From NCBI RefSeq assembly GCF_000317535.1, contig NC_019757.1:6712501-6776500 (forward strand): DNA of 64,000 nt, written 5' to 3'. Shown here one piece after another: positions 9,087-17,357 of the stretch. Both the position numbers and the translations under genes were made by a program. Each line of letters begins with the position of its first letter. Within the stretch, counting starts at the first letter, position 1. The DNA is from Cylindrospermum stagnale PCC 7417 (lineage in GTDB: Bacteria; Cyanobacteriota; Cyanobacteriia; Cyanobacteriales; Nostocaceae). The notes under the pieces are model-generated. The model ran no database searches and was not told the DNA's origin. It saw only the letters and a program-made list of their open reading frames with translations.

Positions 9087-9794
9087 TTAAACAGCCGCTA
9101 ATTCTGGTGCAGGACGCTTGCTGTTGCGAATATTGGTAATCGCCTCGGCATAATCGGGAGCATTAAACACAGCGGAACCAGCGACGATCGCATTAGCTCC
9201 CGCTTCCAAAACTTGCCAGGTATTATTTGCCTTCAGTCCCCCATCCACTTCAATCCAGGGATCAAGACCGCGTTCATCACACATCTGGCGCAGTTTGCGA
9301 ATTTTGGGCACTACTGTGGGAATAAAGCTTTGACCACCAAAACCGGGGTTGACGCTCATAATTAGCACCAAATCGCACAAATCTAAGACATATTCAATTA
9401 GCTCTAGAGGAGTACCGGGGTTAAGTACAACTCCAGCTTTTTTACCGAGTTCTCTGATTTGTCCGAGTGTGCGATGCAGGTGGGGCGAAGCATTATGCTC
9501 GGCGTGTACAGAGATAATATCAGCACCCGCTTTGGCGAAACCCTCAACATACTTTTCTGGTTCCACAATCATCAAGTGGACATCCAGTGGTTTTGCTGTA
9601 ATGGGACGAATCGCCTCCACAACCAGAGGGCCTATCGTAATATTAGGTACAAAACGACCGTCCATTACATCAACATGAATCCAATCTGCTCCTGCCGCGT
9701 CTACAGCGCGAATATCGTCACCTAGGCGACTAAAGTCGGCTGATAAGATGGATGGAGAAATCACAATGGGCTTTTTAGATAGGTTTTGGGTCAT
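9087..9794 (-). CDS. rpe: Ribulose-phosphate 3-epimerase
   Basis: The enzyme interconverts ribulose-5-phosphate and xylulose-5-phosphate in the Calvin cycle and the pentose phosphate pathway. The TIM-barrel product shows [52 protein letters not shown] and EVDGGL motifs, including the metal-binding and catalytic aspartates. I choose ATG 9794 (235 residues); a longer frame to 9839 adds 15 residues not typical of the family. It is divergent from the protease gene at 9930 and is followed by a clear terminator. Confidence 0.97.
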   Translation of the reverse strand: MTQNLSKKPIVISPSILSADFSRLGDDIRAVDAAGADWIHVDVMDGRFVPNITIGPLVVEAIRPITAKPLDVHLMIVEPEKYVEGFAKAGADIISVHAEHNASPHLHRTLGQIRELGKKAGVVLNPGTPLELIEYVLDLCDLVLIMSVNPGFGGQSFIPTVVPKIRKLRQMCDERGLDPWIEVDGGLKANNTWQVLEAGANAIVAGSAVFNAPDYAEAITNIRNSKRPAPELAAV

Positions 9795-9929
9795 GGCTGG
9801 TGGGTTTTTAAGCGTCCTCGTCTGTAGGCATTGTAACAAAATATTGAGTCCATGCTCATAACTTTGATCCCGCCATTGTGATTCAGGGAGGGAGAATAAG
9901 AATTAACAACCAACAACAGACAACTGATA

Positions 9930-11525
9930 ATGGGCAACAAACTAACCTGGGTAATTTGGGGATTGAGTGTTTCCTGCTTGAGTTTGCCAGTGTTTGCTTC
10001 AGCTTTAGGATCTTCTTTGGGAAGTCAGGGCATTGATGCGCTGAAACTACACCAATCTCCTTACAATTTAATCGGGCGCAAAATTGCCATTGGTCAGGTG
10101 GAAATTGGGCGTCCGGGAATGTTCGGGTGGGATAAAACGGGAGCGAAGAATCGTGCCATATCACCAGTGGCGGTATTTTTACGCAATGGGCCAGCTAAGT
10201 CAAATAGCGGTGTTGACCCCCACGCCTATAATGTTGCTGGTGTGATGGTGAGTACAGACAAAGCCTTACCGGGAGTATCCCCAGGAGCAAGACTGTATTC
10301 ATCTGCTGTGGGTTCTACGAAAAACATGGGACAGCCAGAAGAGTGTTTATCGGCGCAGCACGTAGCCTTACAGAACGGCGGCGATGTCCGTGCCATTAAC
10401 TTCAGCTTTGGCGAACCCCTGAACCGCGACCCAAGACCGGAGGCTGTTTTAGATGGCAATGCTTTACTAACCTTATGTATTGACTGGTCTAGTCGCGTTC
10501 ATGATGTTGTGTATGCGATCGCAGGCAACCAGGGTAAGGGCGGTATTCCCATTCCTACCGATAATTTTAACGGAGTCAACGTGGCTTTTTCATCCCGGCG
10601 CGGGGGAATTTTTAATAAAGTAGATGTTTCTAATCTGGCGAGTACTAATCCAGGAGTTAATCAGCGCCTAGCTGGTAAGGAGTTTAATCTGGGTGAACGC
10701 CGCGCCATTAGTTTAGTTGCACCAGGGAGTAACATTCCTGTGCTTAATTTAGATCGTAGGCAAAATAAGGTTACAGGTACAAGTTTTGCTGCGCCTCACG
10801 TTACAGCTACTGTGGCTTTATTACAAGAATTAGGTGATGGACAACTGCGGACAAAACAACCGAATTGGACTACTGATTCTCGGCATCATCAAGTAATGAA
10901 AGCTGTATTGCTGAATTCAGCCGATAAAATTCAAGATAGCGGCGATGGTTTGCGGCTAGGAATGACTCGGACATTAATTGATAAACAAAATCAAGACTGG
11001 TTAGCAACCGATACCTACCAAAATCCCAAAATTCCCTTAGATTCCCAAATGGGAACGGGTCATTTAAATGCATTTCGCGCTTATCAGCAATTTAGCCCCG
11101 GTCAATGGCAGCCATCAGCCTCAGTCCCAGTTATTGGTTGGGATTATCACACAGTTGATGCCGGGGCTGCTGTTGAATATGCCTTCTTCAAACCGTTAAA
11201 GCAAAAAAGTTTTGTGGCGATTACCCTCACTTGGGATCGTTTGGTCGAACTAGATGATCAAAATAAAAACCAGCAGTATGATGCAGGTGAGAATTTTAGC
11301 GATCGCGGTTTGAATAACCTTGACCTCTACTTAGTAAAAGCTGATGCCAAAAAAACCGATGCTGGTACGGCTTGCTCCTCAATCAGCCAAATCGATAGTG
11401 TAGAACATATTTTTTGCCCCGTTCCTGCTGCTGGCAATTACAAAATCCGCGTCCAGTTTCGCCAACAGGTAAACGAAGCCACTCAACCCTATGCTTTAGC
11501 TTGGTGGACTGTACCAGCAAAGTGA
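9930..11525 (+). CDS. Subtilisin-like S8 protease homologue with altered catalytic Asp region
   Basis: The 531-residue product begins with a signal peptide (hydrophobic core VIWGLSVSCLSLPVFASA). The S8 landmarks are His98 in DPHAYNVAG, the oxyanion Asn200 in AIAGNQG and nucleophile Ser285 in GTSFAAPHV. The Asp-bearing strand, normally VxVxDTG, reads KIAIGQVEIGRPG, so Asp appears replaced by Glu58 or lost. The C-terminal third (about 385-530) is a beta-rich domain with an Asp/Asn-rich loop DDQNKNQQYDAGENF that could bind calcium. It is probably exported and active in the periplasm or outside, unless the Asp change inactivates it. It is divergent from rpe. Confidence 0.85.
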   Translation: MGNKLTWVIWGLSVSCLSLPVFASALGSSLGSQGIDALKLHQSPYNLIGRKIAIGQVEIGRPGMFGWDKTGAKNRAISPVAVFLRNGPAKSNSGVDPHAYNVAGVMVSTDKALPGVSPGARLYSSAVGSTKNMGQPEECLSAQHVALQNGGDVRAINFSFGEPLNRDPRPEAVLDGNALLTLCIDWSSRVHDVVYAIAGNQGKGGIPIPTDNFNGVNVAFSSRRGGIFNKVDVSNLASTNPGVNQRLAGKEFNLGERRAISLVAPGSNIPVLNLDRRQNKVTGTSFAAPHVTATVALLQELGDGQLRTKQPNWTTDSRHHQVMKAVLLNSADKIQDSGDGLRLGMTRTLIDKQNQDWLATDTYQNPKIPLDSQMGTGHLNAFRAYQQFSPGQWQPSASVPVIGWDYHTVDAGAAVEYAFFKPLKQKSFVAITLTWDRLVELDDQNKNQQYDAGENFSDRGLNNLDLYLVKADAKKTDAGTACSSISQIDSVEHIFCPVPAAGNYKIRVQFRQQVNEATQPYALAWWTVPAK

Positions 11526-11590
11526 AATCCGAAGTCTACCGATAAATGTGGGGTTTGACCCTACATCCGCTTTTTGTGCTTATATGATAT

Positions 11591-11746
11591 ATGCAAAAAA
11601 GTATTTATCCCGGAAGTGAAACTTCTAAATATAAGAGAGAAATTCACCGCCAAACAGATGACCAAATCATCAAATTCATGAGCACCATAAACAAACTAGA
11701 ACAGTTATTTTGTGATTCCGTAGTCTATAATACATTTATCAAATAA
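11591..11746 (+). CDS. Small hypothetical protein
   Basis: An ATG at 11591 opens a 51-residue frame, MQKSIYPGSETSKYKREIHR then QTDDQIIKFMSTINKLEQLF and CDSVVYNTFIK. The amino-acid mix is protein-like and mostly helical, and a perfect 13-bp hairpin follows five bases after the stop. No strong ribosome site is seen. I do not recognise a family. Confidence 0.4.
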   Translation: MQKSIYPGSETSKYKREIHRQTDDQIIKFMSTINKLEQLFCDSVVYNTFIK

Positions 11747-11750
11747 AAAT

Positions 11751-11779
11751 CTAAAACCCTTGATAATCAAGGGTTTTAG
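11751..11779. terminator. Perfect 13-bp hairpin
   Basis: CTAAAACCCTTGA pairs perfectly with TCAAGGGTTTTAG around a three-base loop. There is no T-run, but the A/T base of the stem and the position after the small frame at 11591 suggest transcription termination. Confidence 0.6.
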
Positions 11780-11974
11780 CAATTATGTAACATCACCGCC
11801 TCAATTAAAAACCAACAACTAACAAGTGTTTAATTCCTCAGAGATACTCACTGTTACCAAAACTGTAACCATCAAGTGTTTATTTACTTGTAAATGCGAT
11901 AGTGAATCATTGACACATCACTTAGCGTCTAGCTTTATAGATAGCTAAAAATATTTGGTAAGTGAGGTAGCGGA

Positions 11975-12220
11975 ATGAATCGGCAGAAATTTAGTGGTGA
12001 GAGAGAAAATTTCCGGCAAAGACGTTACGGTGTGCGTTTAGGAAGACGTTACGCCCTGGCAGCTGCCAGCGTCGTGCTGTTAAGCGTATTAGGCTATTCC
12101 TCGATGGATAGTAGTACGAGTGCCCTGGCCCAATCTCCTCTACCTAGCTCAGATTTTCCCTTGTCGAAAAAAACAGTCAATTCTGAGCCAAAAATCATTG
12201 ATGTTAATGACAAAAATTGA
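11975..12220 (+). CDS. Small protein with N-terminal membrane anchor
   Basis: The 81-residue product has a basic N-terminus (RRYGVRLGRR), one hydrophobic segment at about 28-43 (ALAAASVVLLSVLGY) and a low-complexity Ser/Pro-rich tail. SALAQ could be a cleavage site, so it may be exported or anchored. A GAGGTAG stretch 8 bases before the ATG can serve as ribosome site. No family was recognised. It is convergent with the permease gene at 12331. Confidence 0.6.
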   Translation: MNRQKFSGERENFRQRRYGVRLGRRYALAAASVVLLSVLGYSSMDSSTSALAQSPLPSSDFPLSKKTVNSEPKIIDVNDKN

Positions 12221-12330
12221 TCAGTTTGGCTTCAACGCACCCCACCTAAATCAACAATTCTAGGTAGGGACTGCGCTCAAAATTTTCGGTTAAAAATTCA
12301 AAAAGCCAGAATTTTGCAGCATTAACGACT

Positions 12331-13509
12331 CTAGGGTGACGTAGCTTCGGAAATAGTTAGAGGATTTTTGGCTTCAGCTTGAGAAGATTCTGCGGGTGCT
12401 ACGGGTGCAGCTATTTCCCCAATCATAGAGCCTTCATGGATGTCGCTGCTAGGGGCAGGAATACGGATAGCGCTCAAAGCAGTTTTAATCACAACAGCTG
12501 TAGGAACCGCCACAATCACACCTAAAAGTCCGCCAATTCTCGCCCCAGTCAAGACAGAAATCAGAATCCAAACTGGATTTAAACCAGTAAAACTCCCTAA
12601 AATACGGGGGGCAATTATGTTTTCGAGAATTTGCTGGACGATGACTGCTGCTACCAACACCCTCACCCCCATCGAGAAATCTTGCAGCGCTACCAACGAA
12701 GTAGTTAGGGCGATACCTACAGAACCGCCAAAGGGGACGAGGGCCATAATTCCAATAGTTAACCCAAATAGCAGCCCAAATGGCACCTTCAACCACAAGA
12801 AGCTGGGAATGAGGGCAGATGCCATACAAGTAGATAAAATCAACTGGGTGATAAAGAAGTTTTGAAAGCTGAGGCGTACCGTTTTCGAGAAAGGCACGCG
12901 AAATCTTGAGGGTAGCCATTCGACTAAACTCTGCCAGAGTTCATCTCCATGTTGCAACAGATAGAAAGTCAAAACCATTGTTAACAAGAAGTCTAGCAGG
13001 CTAGTGAATGTGACTACAGCCAAATTCAAAACTTGTCCGGCGATCGCTTGTAATTGCCCCTTGACGCGATCGTTAATTTGGACTACAAGAGCATCAAGGT
13101 TTATTGGTAAGCCTAGATTTTCTGCTTTCTCATTTAATATCATTAACTGAGAGCGTCCAGAGTCAATCAACTCTGGTAAGCGGGCTACGAGTTGCTGTGC
13201 TTGGGTAAGGGCGAGAGGAAAGAGGGTGACACCCAACGCCAATAAAATGGATAAAGCCAATAAAAATACTAAGATAGCAACTGGTTCTCGCCTAGCACCG
13301 TGACGTTCCATCCAACTAACGGGGTAGTTGAGCAGAAATGCTAGCACCGAGGCTCCGACTAAAATGACTATCAGAGAGTGAAAGTAACTAAAAATTGCCG
13401 AAAGCGCCCAACCATTAAGAACTAACAGCGGTGCGAATAGCGCGATCGCCCCGATTTGCGCTATTGGTGTGAGTGTCTGCCACCAGTCGAGTAGCTTGCG
13501 TGTCTGCAT
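12331..13509 (-). CDS. AI-2E family (PerM/UPF0118) membrane permease
   Basis: The 392-residue product has about eight hydrophobic segments and the family layout: two N-terminal helices (ALFAPLLVLNGWALSAIFSY and the following one), an amphipathic region (about 90-150), then the conserved C-terminal block GLLFGLTIGIMALVPFGGSV, QQILENIIAPRILG and GLNPVWILISVLTGARIGGLLGVIVAVP. Members have been linked to export of small molecules or ions, and the substrate here is unknown. The tail of about 40 residues is Ala/Pro-rich and probably cytoplasmic. It is divergent from the small membrane gene at 13619. Confidence 0.92.
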   Translation of the reverse strand: MQTRKLLDWWQTLTPIAQIGAIALFAPLLVLNGWALSAIFSYFHSLIVILVGASVLAFLLNYPVSWMERHGARREPVAILVFLLALSILLALGVTLFPLALTQAQQLVARLPELIDSGRSQLMILNEKAENLGLPINLDALVVQINDRVKGQLQAIAGQVLNLAVVTFTSLLDFLLTMVLTFYLLQHGDELWQSLVEWLPSRFRVPFSKTVRLSFQNFFITQLILSTCMASALIPSFLWLKVPFGLLFGLTIGIMALVPFGGSVGIALTTSLVALQDFSMGVRVLVAAVIVQQILENIIAPRILGSFTGLNPVWILISVLTGARIGGLLGVIVAVPTAVVIKTALSAIRIPAPSSDIHEGSMIGEIAAPVAPAESSQAEAKNPLTISEATSP

Positions 13510-13618
13510 TTTCAGCTGATTGCGCGATACAACTAAATAGAATTCTCTTTACAGCTTATTATCTCTAACTTAATGACTGTGATTCATCCTTTTAGTTTAG
13601 GATTAGACTCTAACCAAC

Positions 13619-14011
13619 ATGGAAAATCTCCAACCAATTGGCAATCCGCCAACCGATGAAGACGCAGTCACCTCTAAAGGACTGCTGCTTTTGTACTTGA
13701 TTCCTGTCATTGGCTTTTTCCCGTCTCTGTGGACTCTCTATCGCCGTCAGGGCAGTCGGGAACAAGTGGCCGTGAGTCGTCTGTCTACAAGTTTGGGGCT
13801 TATCTGGATGTTGGTATACCTCTTATTAACAACCGGGGCAGCAACTTCAGAATTTTTCACACTACGTCTGTTAATCCTCAATAGCTTTTTCACATCTGGC
13901 TACTTTTTAGTCAGTGTCTGGTTAATTTTTCGCCTGATTCAGGGCAAGTCTGTGCGCTTACCATTCGTGAGTAACTTTGCTAATCGCTTGCTGGGTAAGT
14001 ACTTGTCTTAA
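13619..14011 (+). CDS. Small membrane protein, likely cyanobacterial conserved
   Basis: The 130-residue product has three to four predicted membrane segments: GLLLLYLIPVIGFFPSLWTL (about 21-40), LGLIWMLVYLLLTTGAAT (about 59-76) and LNSFFTSGYFLVSVWLIFRL (about 87-106). A basic loop (YRRQGSREQVAVSR) lies between the first two. No catalytic motif is visible. I do not recognise a named family. It precedes the LCP-protein gene by 254 bases in the same direction; co-transcription is possible but unproven. Confidence 0.7.
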   Translation: MENLQPIGNPPTDEDAVTSKGLLLLYLIPVIGFFPSLWTLYRRQGSREQVAVSRLSTSLGLIWMLVYLLLTTGAATSEFFTLRLLILNSFFTSGYFLVSVWLIFRLIQGKSVRLPFVSNFANRLLGKYLS

Positions 14012-14265
14012 TTTTTTAGGGTGATTGTTTTGACAGTATTTTTACTTGTGTAGCAACAAATTAGAAATTATCTACCAACGACTCTGGTCAAATCCGGTTT
14101 ATTATTGCCATACTTCAATCAACATCTCCGGGTTGGCAGCAAAACAGTAGAAAGATCCCTATAAATGTTGTGGTTAATACGACAGTTAATCAAGAGTTAG
14201 CTATTATGAGTTGATTTGTCTGCATATATTGAGTTTACAAATTTAGCGAATTTGAGCAGTTAAGT

Positions 14266-15696
14266 GTGAGGAATTCTGTGACCAGTCAAAGAACATCGGC
14301 AGAAGATAACCAATCGGCAAAAACTAAATCCAGAAGCAAAAATTATCGAAATTCAAAATCTGGACGCTGGCTGTGGTTTGCGGTGGGTATGGGCGGTATT
14401 GCAATGGTGTCAGGAATGGCGGGGGCGCTATTGGCGGTTTCCTGGGACAGTACGCCTTTGCAGCAAGCCCAGCTTAGTCCACAAGAGGAGGCGGTATTTG
14501 ATGGCGATCGCATTTCTGGCAACGGGATGCGATTTTCACAATTAACTCGCCCTGTGAATATCTTAGTTATGGGAATGAGTGTACTCCCGCCAGATGTGCA
14601 AAACCCTCCCCCTGACGCTCAAAATCTTGGTTATCTACCCCAGGTAAATTCCTTTGATGGTCTTGCCGATGTGATGCTCTTGGTCAAATTTGATCCAGAC
14701 ACGAAAAAAATAGTTATGCTTTCTGTTCCCAGAGATACTCGTACAGAGATTGAAGGACATGGAAGAAAAAAAATTAACGCTGCTAACGTTGATGGTGGGC
14801 CAGCCTTGACTGCCAAAACAGTCAGTAACCTCTTAGATGGGGTGGGTATTGACCGCTATGTGCGGATTAATGTTTTGGGCGTTGGTAAACTGATTGATGC
14901 TTTGGGTGGGGTGACATACTACGTCCCCAAAGATATGAAATATCGGGATGAATCCCAGCACTTATATATTAATTTGAAGGCGGGTAAGCAGCATCTCAAC
15001 GGCGAGCAAACCCTGCAATTACTGCGCTATCGCCATGACGAACTCGGAGATATCGGTCGGATTCAACGCCAGCAGTCGGTGATGCGGGCCTTGATTGAGC
15101 AAACTCTCAACCCCGCAACCTTGACTCAATTACCCGAAATTCTCGAAGTAGTCAAAGAAAACATTGATACCAACTTGACGGTTGAAGAGTTAGTGGCGTT
15201 AGTCGGTTTCGGGGTGCGAACAAATCGCTCGAATATGCAGATGTTAATGTTACCAGGTCGCTTTAGTGAAAACGGCGAGTATGATGCTAGCTATTGGGTG
15301 CCCAATAAAAAAAGTATTTCTAAAGTAATGGCCCAGCACTTTGGATTAAGTACAACTACAGAATCACTAGAGGTAACTGAACCAGGTTCCTTACGAGTCG
15401 CAATTCAAGATAGCACAGGTGGCGATCGCTCAAGTCTGCGACCCCTGATTAGAACGCTGGAAAAAGCTGGGTATCGCAACATCTTTGTTTCTAGACCATT
15501 GGGTGAACCTTTAGAAGTGACTCACGTTGTTGCCCAACAAGGAGATGGCGACAGCGCCGAATCAATTCGCAACACTTTGGGGTTTGGAGAAGTGCGCGTA
15601 GAAAGTACTGGTAATATCGGCTCAGATATTAGTATCCAGGTAGGTCAAGATTGGTTGCAACAACAATCTATTCTCCAGAACTCTACCCAACCCTAA
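14266..15696 (+). CDS. LytR-CpsA-Psr (LCP) family protein with LytR_C domain
   Basis: LCP proteins attach polymers to the cell wall from undecaprenyl-linked precursors. The 476-residue product has a basic cytoplasmic start, one membrane helix (about 35-57), then the LCP catalytic domain (about 95-300) with DVMLLVKFDPDTKKIVMLSV, PRDTRTEI, GGPALTAKTVSNLLDGVGID and LLRYRHDELGDIGRIQRQQ, which hold the usual arginines and aspartates. A LytR_C domain (about 375-460) ends the protein. The start is GTG 14266. In cyanobacteria the substrate is likely an exopolysaccharide or wall glycan (inference). A terminator follows at 15739. Confidence 0.93.
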   Translation: MRNSVTSQRTSAEDNQSAKTKSRSKNYRNSKSGRWLWFAVGMGGIAMVSGMAGALLAVSWDSTPLQQAQLSPQEEAVFDGDRISGNGMRFSQLTRPVNILVMGMSVLPPDVQNPPPDAQNLGYLPQVNSFDGLADVMLLVKFDPDTKKIVMLSVPRDTRTEIEGHGRKKINAANVDGGPALTAKTVSNLLDGVGIDRYVRINVLGVGKLIDALGGVTYYVPKDMKYRDESQHLYINLKAGKQHLNGEQTLQLLRYRHDELGDIGRIQRQQSVMRALIEQTLNPATLTQLPEILEVVKENIDTNLTVEELVALVGFGVRTNRSNMQMLMLPGRFSENGEYDASYWVPNKKSISKVMAQHFGLSTTTESLEVTEPGSLRVAIQDSTGGDRSSLRPLIRTLEKAGYRNIFVSRPLGEPLEVTHVVAQQGDGDSAESIRNTLGFGEVRVESTGNIGSDISIQVGQDWLQQQSILQNSTQP

Positions 15697-15738
15697 GTTA
15701 TGCGGTTTTTAGACATGGGCTGTGTCAAAAAATCGAAT

Positions 15739-15769
15739 GGCGTGAGAAAAAACCTCACGCCTTTATTTT
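15739..15769. terminator. Terminator between convergent genes
   Basis: GGCGTGAG pairs with CTCACGCC around an A-rich loop, followed by TTTATTTTA. It lies 43 bases after the LCP gene and also faces the end of the convergent small gene at 15811. Confidence 0.88.
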
Positions 15770-15810
15770 ACACTCTACTAAAATTATGTTAATTAATGCA
15801 ACGTCAGCAT

Positions 15811-15963
15811 CTACCAAGAGTCGGCTGTACCTTGCTTATAAATATCACCGGTAAAAGGTTGTACACCAATAACAGGATAAGCATCATCAGTTGGGCTAAA
15901 AATCCGCATTGCAGCTTCAGAAAGATACTGGGCTATGCTGGCAAGCATTCTGGAAATAGCCAT
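15811..15963 (-). CDS. 50-residue cyanobacterial-type small protein
   Basis: The minus strand from ATG 15963 to TAG 15811 encodes MAISRMLASIAQYLSEAAMR, IFSPTDDAYPVIGVQPFTGD and IYKQGTADSW. An excellent AAAAGGAGTC ribosome site lies eight bases upstream. The layout is an amphipathic helix of about 20 residues followed by a proline/aromatic tail with the motif FSPTDDxYPxxGVQPFxGD. I believe similar short proteins occur in other cyanobacteria, but I cannot name a function. The helix could bind a membrane surface. Length, ribosome site and coding pattern make this a real gene. Confidence 0.8.
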   Translation of the reverse strand: MAISRMLASIAQYLSEAAMRIFSPTDDAYPVIGVQPFTGDIYKQGTADSW

Positions 15964-16271
15964 AATATTAGACTCCTTTTAAAAGTAGCCTTTGTTTGTG
16001 ATATTTATACTGTAGTGCTGATATTCTCCCCGCGCTCATATTCTCAATATATTGACAATCTCTGCAATCAATTTTCAGATAACTTTGCAATACTTTATCA
16101 ATAAGCTTGGTAATCTACATTGTCAGTATGCTCCAGCTAAGGGAATACCAAAAAATAAATTATCCAGTAATCATAGACTTGTAGGGACACAGCAATGCTG
16201 TGTCCCTACCGATTGGATATTTTTTTAAGCTGTTCTACACTTAGAGAAATACTATGCAGTTTATAACTACC
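15964..16271. other. Intergenic region with the second foldback repeat
   Basis: It holds the leader of the minus-strand 50-residue gene, then AT-rich DNA without a recognisable gene, then the 89-bp repeat at 16140-16228. GAGAAATAC before 16254 is a weak ribosome site for the DUF433 gene. Confidence 0.5.
16140..16228. repeat. 89-bp foldback (MITE-like) repeat, copy 2
   Basis: This is the inverted-orientation copy of 2048-2136, with the same GTAGGGACACAGC palindrome core and the same AAAAAATAAATTATCCAG arm. Differences are a handful of substitutions and one extra T. It lies directly before a toxin-antitoxin cluster. Confidence 0.85.
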
Positions 16272-16502
16272 ATGAGCTATCACGATATTATTACAATTGA
16301 GCCAGATAAGCGCGGTGGCAAGCCTTGTATTCGACGGATGCGAATCACAGTGTACGATGTTCTAGGCTGGTTAGCTGCTGGTATGTCTCATACCGATATA
16401 TTAGACGACTTCCCAGAATTAACAGAAGCGGATATTAGAGCTTGTCTGGAATTTGCTGCTGACCGTGAACATCGTTTAGTTGCGTCGGTAGGTGCTGGTT
16501 GA
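16272..16502 (+). CDS. DUF433 antitoxin
   Basis: The product MSYHDIITIEPDKRGGKPCI... carries the DUF433 hallmark GGKPCIRRMRITVYDVLGWL followed by DILDDFPELTEADIRACLEF. DUF433 proteins are helix-turn-helix antitoxins usually paired with DUF5615 PIN-like toxins. I prefer ATG 16272 (76 residues), which gives the usual N-terminus; an upstream ATG at 16254 adds six residues. The stop overlaps the TTG start of the truncated DUF5615 frame, as in intact pairs of this type. The antitoxin looks whole, but its toxin is not. Confidence 0.88.
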   Translation: MSYHDIITIEPDKRGGKPCIRRMRITVYDVLGWLAAGMSHTDILDDFPELTEADIRACLEFAADREHRLVASVGAG

Positions 16503-16660
16503 AGCTGCTTTTTGACCAAAATCTGAGTCGCAAGTTAGTGACTCGATTAGCAGATGTTTTTCCTAATTCTAGCCATGTTCAGTTTCAGGGGATGGAAGAA
16601 AGAACTGATACTGAAATATGGGAATTTGCTAGTTTTCTGAAGCAATACCTTTATTTATAA
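16499..16660 (+). pseudogene. Truncated DUF5615 (PIN-like) toxin
   Basis: From TTG 16499, overlapping the DUF433 stop, the frame reads MKLLFDQNLSRKLVTRLADV and FPNSSHVQFQGMEERTDTEI, then WEFASFLKQYLYL and stop. The first 43 residues match DUF5615, including the Asp of LLFDQNLS. Family members continue for about 60 more residues with a VTKDxDF block that is absent here. The 3' half was lost and the stop now overlaps the end of the convergent RelE-like locus. It is most likely inactive. Confidence 0.8.
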
Positions 16661-16937
16661 ATATCTCCTCTTGCGCCAATTGTGTAAATTTCGACTTCAG
16701 CAGAATCAATATTAACTATAAATATAATGCGATAATGCGGATTTTACCAATACGCAGTCTATAAAATCCTTCCCAATCTCCTTTCATCTTTTTAATATCA
16801 AGTTCCGTGAAAGGAATAATTCCTTGTTCCTCAACAAAAATCAGGAGTTGATTGAGTTTCTCCTGAATTCTAGCAATATCTTCAATATTTGCCTTTTCTA
16901 AGAACTTAATTGCGTTCTTACGGAATTTTATGGACAT
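16651..16937 (-). pseudogene. RelE/ParE-like toxin gene frameshifted by an 8-bp duplication
   Basis: The N-terminal frame (MSIKFRKNAIKFLEKANIED, ..., KGDWEGFYRLRIGKIRII) is typical of RelE/ParE ribonuclease toxins. It then runs into stop after ALYL at 16716. The sequence at 16724-16739 is a tandem duplication of ATAATGCG. Removing one copy restores RIIFIVNIDSAEVEIYTIGA then RGDIYK and a stop at 16651, the expected family C-terminus. The toxin is therefore very likely dead through a recent slippage event. The antitoxin gene overlaps its start. Confidence 0.85.
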
Positions 16938-17130
16938 GTCTCACCCAATCTGTCATATCAACTGATTCTTCAGCTTCATAGTCTGATGGTGAACCGAATT
17001 CTGCATTCAGTTCCTCTTGTTCTTCTTCACTCACGTAGGGTATGAGAACTTGGCAGAGTAACAGTCTTTCTTCTCGCAAAACTTCGCGGATGCTCTCTTT
17101 AATTAATGCTTTAAGTTCCTGAATTTCCAT
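16918..17130 (-). CDS. Antitoxin partner of the RelE-like toxin
   Basis: The 70-residue acidic product (MEIQELKALIKESIREVLRE, ERLLLCQVLIPYVSEEEQEE...) overlaps the downstream toxin start by 20 bases, the standard layout of a toxin-antitoxin pair. The N-terminal half is a strong amphipathic helix and the C-terminal half is acidic (EFGSPSDYEAEESVDMTDW), suited to toxin neutralisation. A GGAG-containing stretch precedes the ATG. The assignment relies on position and composition. Confidence 0.75.
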   Translation of the reverse strand: MEIQELKALIKESIREVLREERLLLCQVLIPYVSEEEQEELNAEFGSPSDYEAEESVDMTDWVRHVHKIP

Positions 17131-17214
17131 TAGTGGTCTCCTTTTGAAGATAAAAATATCCAGTCTTTTGATTGATCAGAAAAATGTAGATATTTTTTAT
17201 GCTCCTACAGTTAA

Positions 17215-17340
17215 TCTGGAATAGCTGTAATGAGGTGAATAGAAACTCTAGTACCAGCAATGCGAGGACGGACCCAGAGTTTCAGGTGTTTTAATAATTA
17301 ATGTTCCAATATCAGTAGCTTGGATAAATATCTTAATGGA
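17215..17340 (-). pseudogene. Fossil DUF433 antitoxin fragment
   Basis: The minus strand reads IKTPETLG in one frame and RPRIAGTRVSIHLITAIPD in another, a split version of the DUF433 motif TPxxLGGRPRIAGTRxxV. A frameshift lies between the two pieces at about 17272 and a stop follows. No start or ribosome site remains. This looks like a second, decayed DUF433 gene close to the intact one at 16272. Confidence 0.6.
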
Positions 17341-17357
17341 TTCCTCTTGATTAATTT

